A DNA stretch of 64,000 nt from Armillaria gallica (GCA_037576215.1 JBANDB010000001.1:3534001-3598000), one strand, 5' to 3'. Positions 42,620 to 55,658 are shown, counted from the stretch's first letter. The notes: generated by a model not told the origin, from the letters alone. Program-made: numbers and translations.

Positions 42620-44976
42620 TCAAATCACCAACGTGCCCATTTTGACTGGTAACTCGTCGTGATGTTGATGTTCTTCCTCCGGTTGCTCCCACAAGAACCT
42701 GTCCGTTTGTGACTGCTGTGTCACTGTAAGCCAAGCCTCGAGTCTCCTTCCAAGCTCACCACCTCGGCCGCCGCATATGTCCCCCGTCGTATTAAGCATC
42801 TGTTCTTTCTCCAGCTCCTTCTCTAAAGGTAACGGTAACTTCGACGAAGGTTTTCTCCTCCCTGCAGCGCCAGCACTATGGGACTCAGGCGCGAGAATGA
42901 CTGCAGGGTCATTGAGCCAATCCCCCTCAGATTCTTCAGGACCTAAAATGCCGTCAACCAGGCCTTCTTCCCAGCCATCCCATTCGATAAAACGGTGAGC
43001 CATGCGCAAACGCGTGCCAGCGGCTTCATAGTACAGCCAGTCCTTTGCGAGAGGCGCGTTTTGGTCTTTGCTGTTGGAAGCTATTTCCACAACAATATCG
43101 CGAAAAAGCTTGGCTGTGAAAGGACTGGCTTGAAGGAGAGCCGGAAGATGCGCGCAAGCCCAAAGCGGCCGAGTCGTAGTTGACTCCCAGTCAATGATAC
43201 ACGTCTAAAAGATATAACGTTGAGAGAAAGAAGAATAAGGGACTGACAAGGCACTCACAATCTTTGTGGGGTCTTCAGTGTCCACAAACACGTTCTCCAG
43301 ACTCAGATCATGACAGTCGAGTCCAAACATCTCCGCCTCCGGAGAAGACCCTTCCTTCTTCACTTTAGCGGCCAGCTTCTCCATCAGTTTCAGCCACCTG
43401 TTGGTCTCTGTCCGAACGCGCTCGATCCGTTGTTCAAGATGAGCAATCAAGAATGTACTTCGCTGCATCCTCCGATAATCGCGATACATTGCATCACCAG
43501 GCCCATCCCACTCTGCCTCGCTCTCCTCCAAATCCCATTCATCACTGTCGTCACTCTGGTCTCCCGGGAGGGCCTGTAGCTGATGGTGGCGTGACGACAT
43601 AATCTCGTCGGGGTCAAGATGGAGTCTGTGTGGCGCTGATTTGCCTTCGTTTTCGCGTATGACGCCATTCACTTCCCTCTCTGTGCAAGTCTCGAAATAG
43701 GTTTGGCTTGTCGTCCAAGGACCACGATTAATTTCGTCAGGATGGATCAAGTCGCCTCGATGGGATCCGAAGAATGGCCATGAAATGATAGGACCGACAT
43801 GGTACTCTTTCTTGGCATGGGATTTGGGGGTGGCGATAGTGGGGGACGCGATATTAGACATCGCTAGTGTTGGTGAAAACGGAAAGGCGGAGTAAAAGGT
43901 CTGTACCGCCTTCGGCGTCGCCACACTCGACAAGGCTGGAGTTGAAGTAGGACTCGGGCCGAAATAGAGCGATCCTAAATGGGAAAAGCGGTGAGCGAAC
44001 AGCGGTAACACCATCTTCGCGATATTCCTAAGAAGTTTGACGAGATCATTATAGCCCAGTGAATGGTAAACTTCCGCAAGGGGTCTTCCCGGTGCCTGGA
44101 AGTTTGGTGTGGGATACGAAGGCACGGGTGGGTAAAAATGCATACCTTGGACATCAGAATGTACTCTCCGCCGAGCCGGTTATACGGATTAGAGTCATAG
44201 TGATAAACAAACGGCACCGGGATATTTGTGTGTTGCCACAGGTACTGCATTGTCGCCACTTCCGACTCTGTCTTGAGTCGGGGCATGAACCTACGGGCTA
44301 CCCTGGCGACGATTTGCCTACCATCGACGAGGGTAACGAGATAAGCCTACGGGAAACATGAGACTGGGCGAGATAAAGTTTGTGGGAGAGATGAACCTTG
44401 TGGAAAGTTCCTGGACGTAAAGATAAGCGACCTGTTAACCGTAATGAGACACGGCGGCATACCTGCGCTCAGAAACGTGATTCGGGCGGGGTTAGTGGCG
44501 AACTTTTCCCGGACGACGTCTTTGAGAACGGATCTGTCCACGAGAAACGGTAATGCACCGTGGAGAGCAGCGTCCGCCTGTTTCTCTTTTCGCCGGTCTG
44601 CATGTTCCACGTCCCAATTCCACTCGAGTGTTTCTTCAGGGGCCATCGTCGTCGCAGGGAAAGAGTGGTGAACGTCGGATCGACCGTGTCCGGCATCGCA
44701 AGTCATGTCAGGCTCTCGAAGGGCCGTTGTCGGATCCTGGGTATCGAAACGCGGGGATGTCTGCCGATGGATGTCAGATGAATCGAGACCAGAAATCGGC
44801 CAGGAGAAAGGATATGTTTGGTATGCGCCCAAGAACGAGCTCAGGCTGGGTAAATGTGTTGGTAGGTATAAAAGGGAGGTTAAGGTTGGTAACGTACTGG
44901 ATGGGCTGATTGAATTCATGCTCGGCAAGAAAGTGTTTGTCATTGCTTTCCGGGGCCTTCCCGATTTGCAAAGCAT
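42620..44976 (-). CDS. APH-type phosphotransferase (protein-kinase-like fold)
   Basis: Aminoglycoside-phosphotransferase-type kinases of fungi phosphorylate small molecules, substrates mostly unknown. The conserved part begins near 44640 (DAALHGALPFLVDRSVL). Blocks are FHKAYLVTLVDGRQIVARVA (strands of the N-lobe), RLKTESEVATMQYLWQHTNI and PVPFVYHYDSNPYNRLGGEY (E helix and hinge), APGRPLAEVYHSLGYNDLVK, the catalytic loop CHDLSLENVFVD (H-D-x5-N) near 43290, and the metal-binding strand IIDWES near 43195. An insert of about 170 residues with an acidic stretch (SDDSDEWDLEESEAEWDG) lies before the catalytic loop. About five introns join in phase. The C-terminal tail after 43090 is Glu/Gln-rich. 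The start is uncertain: 44976 gives a 90-residue Ser/Thr/Pro-rich leader, and downstream ATGs at 44703 or 44649 are equally possible. Confidence 0.8.
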
Positions 44977-46351
44977 CGTGATCGTGCATTGTCAATGTCA
45001 TCGCCATGTCTGCTGACCGATCCCGCAACGGTGCACAGTGTATCCCGCCAGTTGCGGGGAAGGGGGATCGACCTGAATGCGGGGAAGTGGTCCATGAAGA
45101 GTCTTTAATTTTATGTGGCAAAGATGCAGGCCCTCTGATCAATCACCGCTCAATGTCCAGAGTCCAGATGGGCCGGGATCCGCAACGGTCATGCTTCGCT
45201 TTATCAACACGGCATCGTGTCTACAAAGATATTCCGTATACATTCTTTCGTGCCCGCGACATGAATGGGGACACTTCCTAGCAAGTATCACGAAAAAAAG
45301 TGCGGTAGTATTTGTATCAAGGCGCAAAGAAGTTGACATGTTCGACATGTTCTTCCGATAGCGCAGGGACGGAACTCCGCCGTCACTATAGTATCTTAGA
45401 CTCGAAACGGCGACAATAGAGTACTCACATCAATACTGAGTACAACACGGTGAATTTTCGCGAAGCTGGGCGCCAAGCATACATAACAAGGATTCTTCAA
45501 GAAGCTACTAGCGCCAAGTCTCCTCGTCTTGCCAACGCGCGAGAACAGCCCGTTAGTGTCGTAGAAGGGGTGCCAGAGGACTGTCATAACTGTTAATTTG
45601 TTCGGGTCATGTCGTAAAGATATGGAACATCGAGCTTTGCGGGGCTCCGCTGCAAACGAAACGCGGGGTATAGGGGCACGATAATTACTGCGGTAATATC
45701 GAGGAACGATAGTAAACTCTTCAGGCAACTAAGAACATTAAAGAGTTGTTTCTGAAGCACAGACGGTGAACTCGCCGCATTTGCTTGGCGGCTGTCAATG
45801 ACATGCTCACGTACGCCAGCCTTCGGGAAATGGTCGAACATGCACTCGAGTCCGAAGTAAAAGATGTAGAACGCACCCCAAATGATATGAATGTTGCCAT
45901 AGCTCTTAATGAGAGCGCACTTGAGTGATAAGGGCCAATGGAAGCTTTGTTCACGGCCCGACTCGCGAAAGAGATAAGGAAAGGGTAAATTTTGACAGAT
46001 ATAGTGATCCATCAAGATACGACCACATGCAGGCTCCAGATGGTGACTTTAAGCGAAGTTAAGTATGCAAGTGAGCATTGACGGACCAGTGAGTACAGAT
46101 CGTTTACTTATTCCTGGTGAATTAATGAGAGACTATCGCAATCTGGGCAGTTACAAGCGGATGACGAATGAATGGGAAAGCGTGATAACGCGACAGTTAA
46201 CGGGATTGTGCGGACCAGAAAAAAAGAGTCTCTACAAATTGTAGATTGCGCTCTCCTATCATTTCCAGAACAATCAACCTGAAACATAGACATGTTAATA
46301 CGAATCCCCATCTGTACGGAAACCTCACGTACACTCACCAAATGGGATACT
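44977..46351. other. Intergenic, possible relic of a membrane-protein gene
   Basis: Minus-strand frames at 45593-46015 (hydrophobic stretch IWGAFYIFYFGLECMF) and 45396-45728 overlap. They could be exons of an unrecognised membrane protein, but no consistent splicing or family match is visible. Confidence 0.3.
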
Positions 46352-48485
46352 TTACACGTTAAGCAACTCGTACGCTTTACCATCCTCCTTCAAGAGCCTC
46401 TCAATCAGCTTCATTCCTTCCATGACTTTCTCTTCCTCCAACCTCTTTCCTACTATTTGGACGCCGACAGGCAACCCATCCATCTTGACAGAGTCATAGT
46501 CCTTGTAAGCGCCCGCTTCAACAGCGTTTCGCGGCTTGAATCCTTTTAGCACATCCAACTTCTCGTTGACGTGAGTCACCGGAAGTACACCTGCCGTGTA
46601 ATCCAACTGCGTTGGTCAATCAGACGCGTTAAATTCCAGAGGGGACCGAACAACACCTACCAGATTGAATAAAAATGTATACCCACAGGACTTGAATCCC
46701 TCTTTCATGCCCCCGTGCGGGACTGCCGGGAGAGCGTTCGGAACAGTTAACAGGAAATCCAAATCTTGCTCGTTCCACATATCAAACCATCGCCGACGGT
46801 AGGCCTCACGTTGAGCAACTAAAGGCCAGTACTCCGTAATACTCTTCTCGTAGCATCCCTCCACGAGCCCCGCATATATCTCGTCACCCCGTAGGTAGCG
46901 GAGATACCACACATACAACCGCCGTGCCCAGCGGGGGAGAGAAAACATGATTCTAGCTTGGCTAACGCCTGGATCATTGGTTTCGCCCATCTGGAATGGT
47001 TGCATTACCGTCTTGCCTAAGATATATGTAAGAATTCATTCAGTAAATGAACATCAGAACAAACCTCCGTCAGCAAGGAGAAGCTGAAAGGCAATCTTTA
47101 GTCCTTCGTATGGGCTTGGCGCGGTTCTTGAAGCTATTGTATAAGCTCCAGAAGGAAGAAAATGCGGCTATACCCACATCGTAGATACTTCATGTCCGTG
47201 GTTCTGGAGCGTCTCCACAACAGAGTATAATGCCCGCTTACATGCGGGAGAAGGTTGGACAACACCTTGATAACGTTTAACGTTAGAACCATGATAAGAA
47301 TGAAATGAAATGAGTGTGCGACTAACCGTCGTCCCACATCACGCCCCATTTCAATGTCTTCTTGCTGACATCCGTGTCTCTCCATGGGAGGTTTATACAC
47401 TCAAACGTTCATTCATCAAAAGTATGTGTGATCGGCGTCGGCACTCACAGTATGGTCATAATCCCAAGGTTTCTGGCTAACGACGGCTTTCCAAAAGGTT
47501 TCGAGGTCTGCAAGAGTGCGTGCCATGGGAGAGCACACTGCCGCTACGCCCTCTTGACCGGGTATGCTTGTGACTCCTCCCAACTTTGGGAACCGAGTAG
47601 TGGACGATCGAATGGTATACACACCAGAATAGTGGGAAGGTGTGCGTACAGAACCTGCAACGTCCGTTCCGAGTCCTGAGAGATAGATCAGTCGTCGACT
47701 GGCAACACGATGGTACCATTCTTGCCTATCCGTGACCCGCCAAATGCCAGTAGAGCTGCCTCGCCGCCGGATGATCCACCAGGAGAATAAGCTGGGTTAT
47801 GTGGGTTAGTTGTGCGACCAAATAAGTCCGACGATGATTCGAATGAGAGCAGGGTGATGGGTATGGTGGTCTTGACGAACGGAACGGCACCGGCGTCTCG
47901 GAGAAGCCGAACAAGTGGGCCATCTTCTTGAATGGGCTTCCCAACCCAAGCAGAGTATCCGATAGTGGAATCCCATCCTTTGACGCCTACCGACTTGAGA
48001 AGCTGTTGTTCAGCTATTAGTAATCGAGTCTTAAGGGACGCTCACGTCTTTCAGGCTGACTGGAACTCCAGCTAATGGCCCTTTCTTGTTGCACTCCTTC
48101 GCCCAAGTTTCCGCTGAAGCAATCATTACCTCAGAGAGGCAGTTGGTCTTAGCATGAGCTTTCAGCGCTTGCTTGCTGTACGCCACCAATATGTCGGACT
48201 AAGCACAGTCGAATCTTTCAGCACACGGTTGACAAGAACGAGAGTGAACGCACTGCGTCGCATGCTCCACTCTGCACACTCCCAACCAAATCCGCTATCG
48301 GTCGACCGAGTATCTCGGCATCTTTATTGCTCAGAGGTTCATGATAAGCAGGGTCCAAGTCTTCGATACGCTTCTTGCGCTCCTCTTGTTTTACATGACT
48401 GCAATTAGTTGGCTCGTAAGTAAATAGATAGAATGAAATATAATCTGCCTCACCATGCTTTCCAGTGACTAAGAAACGACGCCAT
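46352..48485 (-). CDS. Fungal amidase (amidase signature family)
   Basis: Amidases of this family hydrolyse carboxamides with a Ser-cisSer-Lys triad. The gene starts MASFLSHWKAC at 48485. The spliced protein continues EERKKRIEDLDPAYHEPLSN, GRPIADLVGSVQSG, YSKQALKAHAKTNCLSEVMI and GPLAGVPVSLKD, which holds the triad lysine (near 48060). Then come DSTIGYSAWVGKP, the glycine/serine signature PAYSPGGSSGGEAALLAFGG near 47790 with the cis-Ser and, in the next exon, GTDVAGSVRTPSHYSG with the nucleophile Ser near 47640. A C-terminal half with PRWARRLYVWYL and MDGLPVGVQIVGKRLEEEKV follows, ending KAYELLNV at 46352. About nine introns are present, and no break was found. Relatives include fungal acetamidase-like and fatty-acid-amide-hydrolase-like enzymes. 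The substrate is unknown. Confidence 0.88.
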
Positions 48486-49529
48486 TCACGTTCAGAAGCA
48501 AGAGAGATAGAAGATTCTTCTTCACGCTATCGGTTCACATGCCCGATAACCGCTTGTATTGGCGATACCGAACCGGATGTTCTCGTGAAGTGCGGTGATA
48601 GCAACTAGCGAAATACCCAAAGGCAGGCGTCCATCTGGTTGAGGGATAAGGATAACTTGACCGCACAACCAAATAATTCGGGCCGGTCAGCCGAAGAATT
48701 TCTGTAGGGTTACCAGCGAGACCGCAGGTCATTAAATAACATGTTCTGTACATAAAAATCGGACATAAGTAGGGTACAAGGCACACAACATGGGCGAAAA
48801 GCCAATGACGAGTAAAGGAATCGACTTCTCGATTCATCGTTTACATCACATGTCTCCGTGTAGTCTTGACCTGTTTCTAGGTGACCAACTATTCATACAG
48901 AGAACTCGTAAGACCTGTGAGAAGGAAATAACCAGGCCGGTAGACAGCATATATGACATCTTCGACAACGCCTGATGATTCCTTCATCTATCGTGCTGTT
49001 ATTATCTCCAGCAATATCTGCCGCCCTGCCCTGCCTGCAACGTCGTTGCGTCGAACTATAGAGGTCACCTCAGTATGTTGATCACTGACCAATAGTTGAA
49101 GAGAAACATACAGTGCTAAGTTCCCTGAGTACTCAACTGGAGAACGGCAGTGGAGATAGGTCGAACGCAAGTTCGCATCGGGGTAGATGTTAACGGAATG
49201 CGTGATGAAAACATAGTACGGTCCGTGGCTTGGTGAGAGGCAGACATTGCTGTACTGTGAACAAGGCTGTGACGAGGCCGGCAAAGGGAGGCGAAAATCC
49301 CAATTCGTTCGACCGTTGCATAAAGAAAAACAGAATTCAAACGCCAAACTGCTCGTTCTGATTGGTTTACTCGAACGGTGCATGTCACTAAGTATGTAAT
49401 GACTTACGTTCCCCGTTGCTCCGACAAACTGATCTCGTATAGCTGTAGTCGGATCATCACCTGGATGAGCATGAGATATCCGGACAAGGATGACGATGGG
49501 CCTACCCTAGTAAACATTCAGCCACAGAC
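48486..49529. other. Intergenic, nothing recognised
   Basis: Frames of 60-130 codons on both strands (for example 48988-49383 minus) show no domain. The left end is presumably the amidase promoter. Confidence 0.4.
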
Positions 49530-50174
49530 TCAGTCGTATATTGCTTCTACAAATTTCGAGCCATTTGCTCCGAGGCCACGAGGATGCTCTTTGCGAGCCT
49601 CTTTGGGAGCAATTATTAACGAGGTTTTCCTCGTCTTTTCTGGTGCCTTGGACCGTGGCAATTTTGCCTCCGATGGGACACTGACCACAGCACATTTAAG
49701 AGATTCCCTTAAGCGTGGCGTGCTTAGGGGCTTAGGGTGTGTGGTAATGGTCGCGCCCAGGGATAAGGATCTCGTGTAAGGAGGCTTCCCTGAAATGTTA
49801 GAAAGCGGTAACTTTGCGGCTTCGTTTCGCTGTAAAGTGCTGGCCGCCATCGAGTGTCGGTTTACGTAGGGATTGCGCATCATTCCTTTCATGAGCTCTG
49901 CTTTGGACGGAAGGTCACCTGTGGACACAACACTCGACCGCCGCGACGGCATAGGGGAAGTCTCGTGTGAGGGTAATATCAAACCCTTCGGTGCCTTCTG
50001 AGGTGACGATGGTTGGAACGTCTGGGATGGCGCTGGTGCGGTATTTCTGCGAGGATTATTTTTTCGTAATTTCATGATCGATAGAATGTCGGCTAGCCGT
50101 GGTGGAGAATAGACCCACAATGAAACTGTTGAGCGGCGAGTCCGTCGAAAAAAGCGGAAGCGTTTATATTCCAC
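49530..50174 (-). CDS. Hypothetical basic Ser/Pro/Lys-rich protein
   Basis: A single uninterrupted 214-codon frame begins MEYKRFRFFRRTRRSTVSLW at 50174. A second ATG (MKLRKNNPRRNTAPAP) lies about 34 codons in. The protein is basic, rich in Ser, Pro, Lys and Arg, and probably disordered. Short segments such as MPSRRSSVVSTGDLPSKAEL and KAELMKGMMRNPYVNRHS look like linear motifs, including kinase-target RRSS. No family is recognised. A spliced leader exon upstream cannot be excluded. Confidence 0.5.
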   Translation of the reverse strand: MEYKRFRFFRRTRRSTVSLWVYSPPRLADILSIMKLRKNNPRRNTAPAPSQTFQPSSPQKAPKGLILPSHETSPMPSRRSSVVSTGDLPSKAELMKGMMRNPYVNRHSMAASTLQRNEAAKLPLSNISGKPPYTRSLSLGATITTHPKPLSTPRLRESLKCAVVSVPSEAKLPRSKAPEKTRKTSLIIAPKEARKEHPRGLGANGSKFVEAIYD

Positions 50175-50753
50175 TTTTCGAGAGATGATGCTAAAGAATA
50201 GGTCTGTAAGAACTATTGAAAATGAAGAGTAACATAGAGTACTTACGTTCGTTACTAGATTGTCAAGGAGCAGAGACGTTGTGGCTGTCAGAGCCCGTGA
50301 GAGTAAGAATGAAGGCTATGAATACGCTCATTCGGAGGATGACAAAGACGACGACAAATGGACTCTTCGAGATCATTCAGCTGGTTAGACGACTCATGAT
50401 GAGAGAGTAGAACAGAAAAAACGCACCGCTACCGGTCCGCATATCCGCAGCAAGCAGTCGGGACATGCCGGATACGCTTACCCCGCACCAGCATTAATCG
50501 TACCAAGTGTCGCTGCGTTCGCTCATAAATATCTGTTACTCTTCGCCTTCTTGCGCCAATTGCAGTTCATCGTGCGGTGCCATTTCCACACATTGTTAGT
50601 GATCATGCCGGGATATGACTCTTGTTGCAGACTTGCAGTGAAGACTTCGACGCTGCGTTGAATCAGCGGGGGTACGAGTGACGAAACTCCACCTATCTTT
50701 TCGATTTTTCGCCTATAATGTCCAGCTATTCAACTGCCTGCGACACCTACTTT
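50175..50753. other. Divergent promoter region
   Basis: The stretch lies between the hypothetical minus-strand gene and the metallophosphoesterase. No gene is seen. A 64-codon frame at 50216-50410 shows no domain. Confidence 0.45.
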
Positions 50754-52533
50754 ATGGCGGTGTTCATGGTCACAATTCTCTCACTGGGACAGCTTGTATA
50801 CGCTGCCCCTACCGGTTGAAAGCTCCCTTATCCGGGCCATTCGCTGTCTCTGATATCTGATTTTAGTACCGGTGAAACATGATCAAGCCTCGCTAGGCAA
50901 TGTTCGAACGAGCGGTAACCTGAACCCATACCCCTACAAGCCACGTATTACTTTTCGCCCGGATGGGACCTTCAAGATCACCGTCTTCTCCGATTTGCAC
51001 TTTGGAGAGGGGCCTGAAACCATCTGGGGCCCTGAACAGGACTCAAATAGCACACGGCTTATGAGGAAAGTCCTGCCAGAGGAGAAGCCTGATTTTGCGT
51101 GAGTATCGCCATTGCCTAATCATCAGTTTAAATGAGGCTCATTGAATAGTGTGATCAACGGCGATTTAATTACGGGTGAAAGTCGGTTTTCTTCTCTAGT
51201 GTTTTGATATGATGATATTAAGAAACTCCAGACACGTTCAGAGAAAATTCCACGACACTTATAGACCGAATTGTTGCTCCCTTTAACGAATTTCGTGTTC
51301 CCTTTGCTTCTTCGCACGGCGTTAGTTGCCATCCCCTCATTTGTGCGTGAAGGTACTGATCATGGAGTTCAACAGAACCATGATAATCAAGTCAACATCA
51401 CCCATCTTGAGGAGATCATTCGTGAGCGACAAGTTAGCTCCTTTAGTTACACTCGTTCCGCGCCACCCGGAGTGGGAGGAGAGGGTGGTCCAGGAAATTA
51501 TTGGGTTCCGGTGAGTCGAGAATGCTTGGCTTGAAGAATACCCTCCTTATTTCAATCTAAGGTATACGCGAACGAAGAAGGTGAGATTGTACATAGTTAG
51601 TCCGACTACTGAAGTCTCATTTTCTGCATTTGACAGGACAGCATCCCGTCTTGATTCTATGGTTCTTCGACTCTCGAGGTAATTAATGACGTGCCACTTA
51701 GGAATCTCTGCTAAGTCAAACAGGTGGATTTTCCCCCGGTGAAAATTCATCAGCAGTGCCCGATTGGGTCGATTCATCTGTTGCAGAATGGATTGAGAGC
51801 GAAACCGCCTTGATGGAAGATGAGTGGGGACCTGCAGAGAGTCGAGGAGCATTGGCATTTGTCCATATTCCGCCGTGAGTCTTCTCGAAAACCCCAATGA
51901 TTTCCGCTTACGCTTTCAAGTTTAGGCGTGTCGTGCAGTCGCTTCAGTCAACATTGAACCATACTGCAAATCCAGGGCTCAATGGCAAGCCCTTTTATCT
52001 TTGTCATTGTCTCCGGTCTCAATGCTTACAATACAGAAGACACCCTGGGGCAAGGTAGCACACAAGCTACCACCCAGGATTCAGATGCTGGCAAAGATGA
52101 ACCATTCTGGAATGCCTTGAACAGATATATCAAAAATCTTCATGCTGTGATTTCTGGACATGGTGGGCGACATCAATTGTTACTCTGATGCCATCGACTT
52201 ACTGGTACATCGTAGATCACGGAAACGAATGGTGCTCTCGGGAGACGGACAAGAATATTATATTTTGCTTCGACAAGCACTCCGGGTACCGTTGTATGCC
52301 TGATTAATACTTTGGGAAACTGATAAGGCTGCAGATACGGTGGTTACGGGGAATATTGGTGGGGCTTTGGCATTCGAAATCTGCTATTCACGTCAACGGA
52401 TCCTAACGATGGCGTGGACACTTGGATCAGGCTTGAGGGAGGCGAAATCAGGGCAAGGATTGTACTCGATGATAATTACGGTGAGTTTGTCAGCCCTTAT
52501 TCCACTTTCAACTGACAGCCTCGCGCAGTATGA
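50754..52533 (+). CDS. Secreted/vacuolar metallophosphoesterase, Dcr2-like
   Basis: Calcineurin-type phosphoesterase of the fungal Dcr2 group. The start at 50754 gives the signal peptide MAVFMVTILSLGQLVYAAP, spliced in phase to PVKHDQASLGNV. The metal ligands are visible: FSDLHFGEGPE (D-x-H, motif I) near 50995, VINGDLITGE (G-D, motif II) near 51160, HGNHDNQVNITHLEE (G-N-H-D, motif III), and ISGHDHGNEWC (G-H-D-H, motif IV) near 52165. Other family blocks are GVGGEGGPGNYWVPV, VLILWFFDSRGGFSPG, GPAESRGALAFVHIPP, CFDKHSGYGG and DTWIRLEEGEIRARIVLDD. About ten introns of about 50 nt join in phase. The intron at 51985-52036 has a GC donor (AATG|GCAAGC). The stop is at 52533 if the last GTGAGT intron is spliced, or 52515 if not. 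The gene appears intact. Confidence 0.9.
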
Positions 52534-55292
52534 CTGTCACCTAGCAAGGCCAATTGTAACGATCAGTTGAACATCTATTACTGACAATAGAAATGCAAGG
52601 TTCATCGACGGTCCCTCGTCGGTACGTAGGGCCTCCACACTCTTTGTGCCGCTGCCTCCTACCAAAGTTTAGTAGGGTAGCGCTTATGTACCAGGTTCTA
52701 GTAGGTCTGAAACCTTCACCTTCCGCTATCGACGATGATGTGACGGGAAGAATTGCTGTTTGACCAGATGACACTGCTTGACCAGGAATCACGTTTGCGA
52801 TATCATGTGCTGTCGCCTCTGCCCTGAGATCGGTTCATCTGCGGCTCCTGGCGAGACCTTACGTTCGTACTCCGGTTGTTTTTGGGCTCAATCGAAGGCT
52901 AGTTGAAAAGTTCTGCCTGACTTCTCAATATCTTTGATGGTCGTCAGAATGTCATTACAAACAGTCCGGTGCATCCAAGTTCTTGATGCTCACTGCATCC
53001 TTGACGGCGACATATACATGAGAAACAATCAGCGCTACTGTTTCCTTACTGGGGCTGATGTTCTCACTTCGACGGCTTCTGGATGGGATTCACACTCATT
53101 CCTGGGTAGCAGCGATTTGGACCGGGTAAAAGCTGTTAGATAATAGATACAATTCTGTTTGGGCACGGCCAAATCAGTTTGCCATAGCCGAGAACCCCGA
53201 TTGGATTTTTCCTGTATTTTGACCAGTGTAAACCGTTTCTTGTCAGCGCTGACTACGTGTTCCTTCTTCGTTGCTCGTTTTCTGGTTCCCGCTAGACACA
53301 TCTAAACAATCTCACGAGACTTCGATCTTCACAACATCTTGGCAGACCTCATCGTGTCCTGGATTCTGCCAACGGCACTTGCTTACTGTCCCCTGATAAC
53401 CCAAAAGCTACCATCTTTACGGGTTTGCAAGCTCATCGTATGACTGGGACGACCGAATCAAGTTCCTCGGCGAGCGGGGATACGATCTAGTTTTTTCGGG
53501 CATGCTATGTTCCGGTGTTGCGGCGAGAAGGACTGTTCTCCAGGCGTACACACCATGGTTCACAACAATGATACCACCAACTTCTCAAGGTGACAAGGTC
53601 TCCACTGGATTCGCTGGCCGTCCTATGATCGGTTTCTGGTCGCCATATGCTCCTGTTTCCATATTTTGGTCCTGAACTATCAAGTCGTCTAGACTCTGAA
53701 CATTGCTAGCCCCGAGTTGAGCGCTTTTTATCAAGGTCGGGGATCATTTTGACGGGTTCCGCAGACCTTCGCACTGAAGGAGATATCCAAATCGTGCGAC
53801 TTGACCGGTACCTGTCTCAAGAGGTATGCTCTCTGTATGGCCATTCCTTGTGTTCTGATGTTGGTCCACCTACGGCAAGGAGCAGAAATCTCGGGCCAAC
53901 CTTCTGCAGACAAGGGAAGCGAACGGGAAACCATCTCTTTGTAACAAGTGAACACCTCTAAGTTCTAGCGGAGATTTGTTGGACAATGAGGGCGGACCCT
54001 CATCCCCGGAGGAGTTCCATCTGTTATATGTTCCAAGATGACAGTATTGACATTGGGACATGCTTCAAATTCAAACGATATGAACAAAGTGTTGACTGAA
54101 CAGTAACCCAGATACGAAGTGGACACGGAGTTCCGAAAAACTAATATTCAGAGCAGATTATTTACATCGCGCAATAGCAAATGCACATGTCTACATCTCA
54201 TACGCGGAGGACTGAAGCCGTCGGAAGAGCGTCGCAAAAGCGGATGGTTCTCTTTACGATAGGAACGTAAAGCTCCTCTTTTCAAGTTCACCATCATACG
54301 CGCGAGCCTGATGCATCACTGACCTACACCGTGAGACTCAATTATTTATTACCGCCGCCATATAGTTCTGACAGAATAGTAATCCTGATTAATGACATTA
54401 ACTCTCTTGTTGATTATGTTGTCTCGCAACCATAGTGCCGCCTCGCTGGCGCCGCGGACATATCAGGACATATCATGATGGCATGGAGCCAGTCAAATAT
54501 GAATTGGACCCTCCGATGCGGGTATTGAACGAGGGTAAACTGAGGCTCGATGCGTCATCAATACGAAGAACATGACGTTACGATGCTATCAACGGACGAT
54601 GCAAATTTCTCTGCCACCAGATGGCATAAAGCAATAGCACCGCCGGTGGTGTCACCAACGGTCATGAGGCACCGTCTGCGACACTGCCCAAACGCGTCGG
54701 CCTTCGGTCGTTCTGGCGTCAGTTGACATTGAACTTGTTACATACGTACTAAAAAAGTAACCTGGGCAATTCCTTAGGCACTCTTGTCAGATTTATGGAG
54801 TGGCCCTTTCGAGCTTGCTGGGATGAGTGCCAGGTATCCAACCCGCTGTGACGCTTTGTCGTCTTTGGTTCCTGATTGTCAGGTACTATCCATCAATGTC
54901 TCTTTTCTTCTGATGTTTCGAGATCAACACACACGATGTGCAGACTGCCAACGGTCATCGAATTCCAGATGTAGTCTGCCATGTGTATGCCATCCATACC
55001 CTATCCTGCGCTATCTATCTCCCAGAGTACTTGTATCAGTGTGTTTCAAAGATATTCATTAGAAACTCAATATGTGAACTGAGGTTCGACAGGCAAGGCC
55101 GCAGAGGAGTCCGATCTTCAAATCATCGCCTAACTGGAATTGGAAGCGTAATGTTGTGTTCTGAAAGTGCAACATAAGTAGTATACAGAACATTGATAAA
55201 GCCCACCTTTACATAAATTGTATTCCATTTAATGTCGATGTCGGCGCAAAGTCCCAGTGTGTTGACAGCGTAATTTGAGGGGATGGGGAGAG
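52534..55292. other. Gene-poor stretch with one unexplained open segment
   Basis: Most of this stretch shows only short frames. One plus-strand frame, about 53406-53675, is unusually protein-like (SSSYDWDDRIKFLGERGYDL, then GMLCSGVAARRTVLQ) but lacks a start codon and any linked exon that I could find. It may be the last exon or the relic of a gene. Its family is unknown to me. Confidence 0.35.
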
Positions 55293-55294
55293 TA

Positions 55295-55658
55295 CTGTAT
55301 AATTTCGATCGGTTCGTCAGGCCGTGTGACCTGTGACCGCGTTGACGAAATTTTGGTTTCGTCGTCACCTAGATATTGCTGTGACCAACCAGAAATTTTT
55401 GTCAAACCAGGTACCTACTTGGGATGGCTGGGCCCCGGCATTTTGGAAGCTTGTAACACCTTTAATACAGTATACTTCATGTGTATTAAAGAGGCATAAG
55501 CCTAATAAAAGGGTTAAATCTATCCGCATTTTTCAAGCATTTTTTGAGTACAAAAATGGTTTCGTCAACGACGCTTGTGACCTGTGACCAGTACCAAAAT
55601 CCGTCGCCGTCAAGGGGGTCTGTGACCTGTGACCGACGAACCGATCGAAATTATACAG
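55295..55658. mobile_element. MITE with 24-bp terminal inverted repeats and TA flanks
   Basis: The left end (CTGTATAATTTCGATCGG, then TTCGTC) and the right end are exact inverted copies over 24 bp. Both ends are bordered by TA, so a TA target duplication (Tc1/mariner type) is likely. The 364-bp body has no transposase frame. Inside lie three direct copies of TGTGACCTGTGACC (55325-55338, 55576-55589, 55621-55634), two near the right end and one near the left, which could be subterminal transposase-binding sites. The parent superfamily is inferred from the TA flank only. Confidence 0.8.

Noticed and set aside
44774..45142. A 122-codon minus-strand frame overlapping the start of the APH-type gene in another register.
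   Set aside because: It does not connect in phase with the kinase exons and has no domain. It remains only a faint alternative leader.
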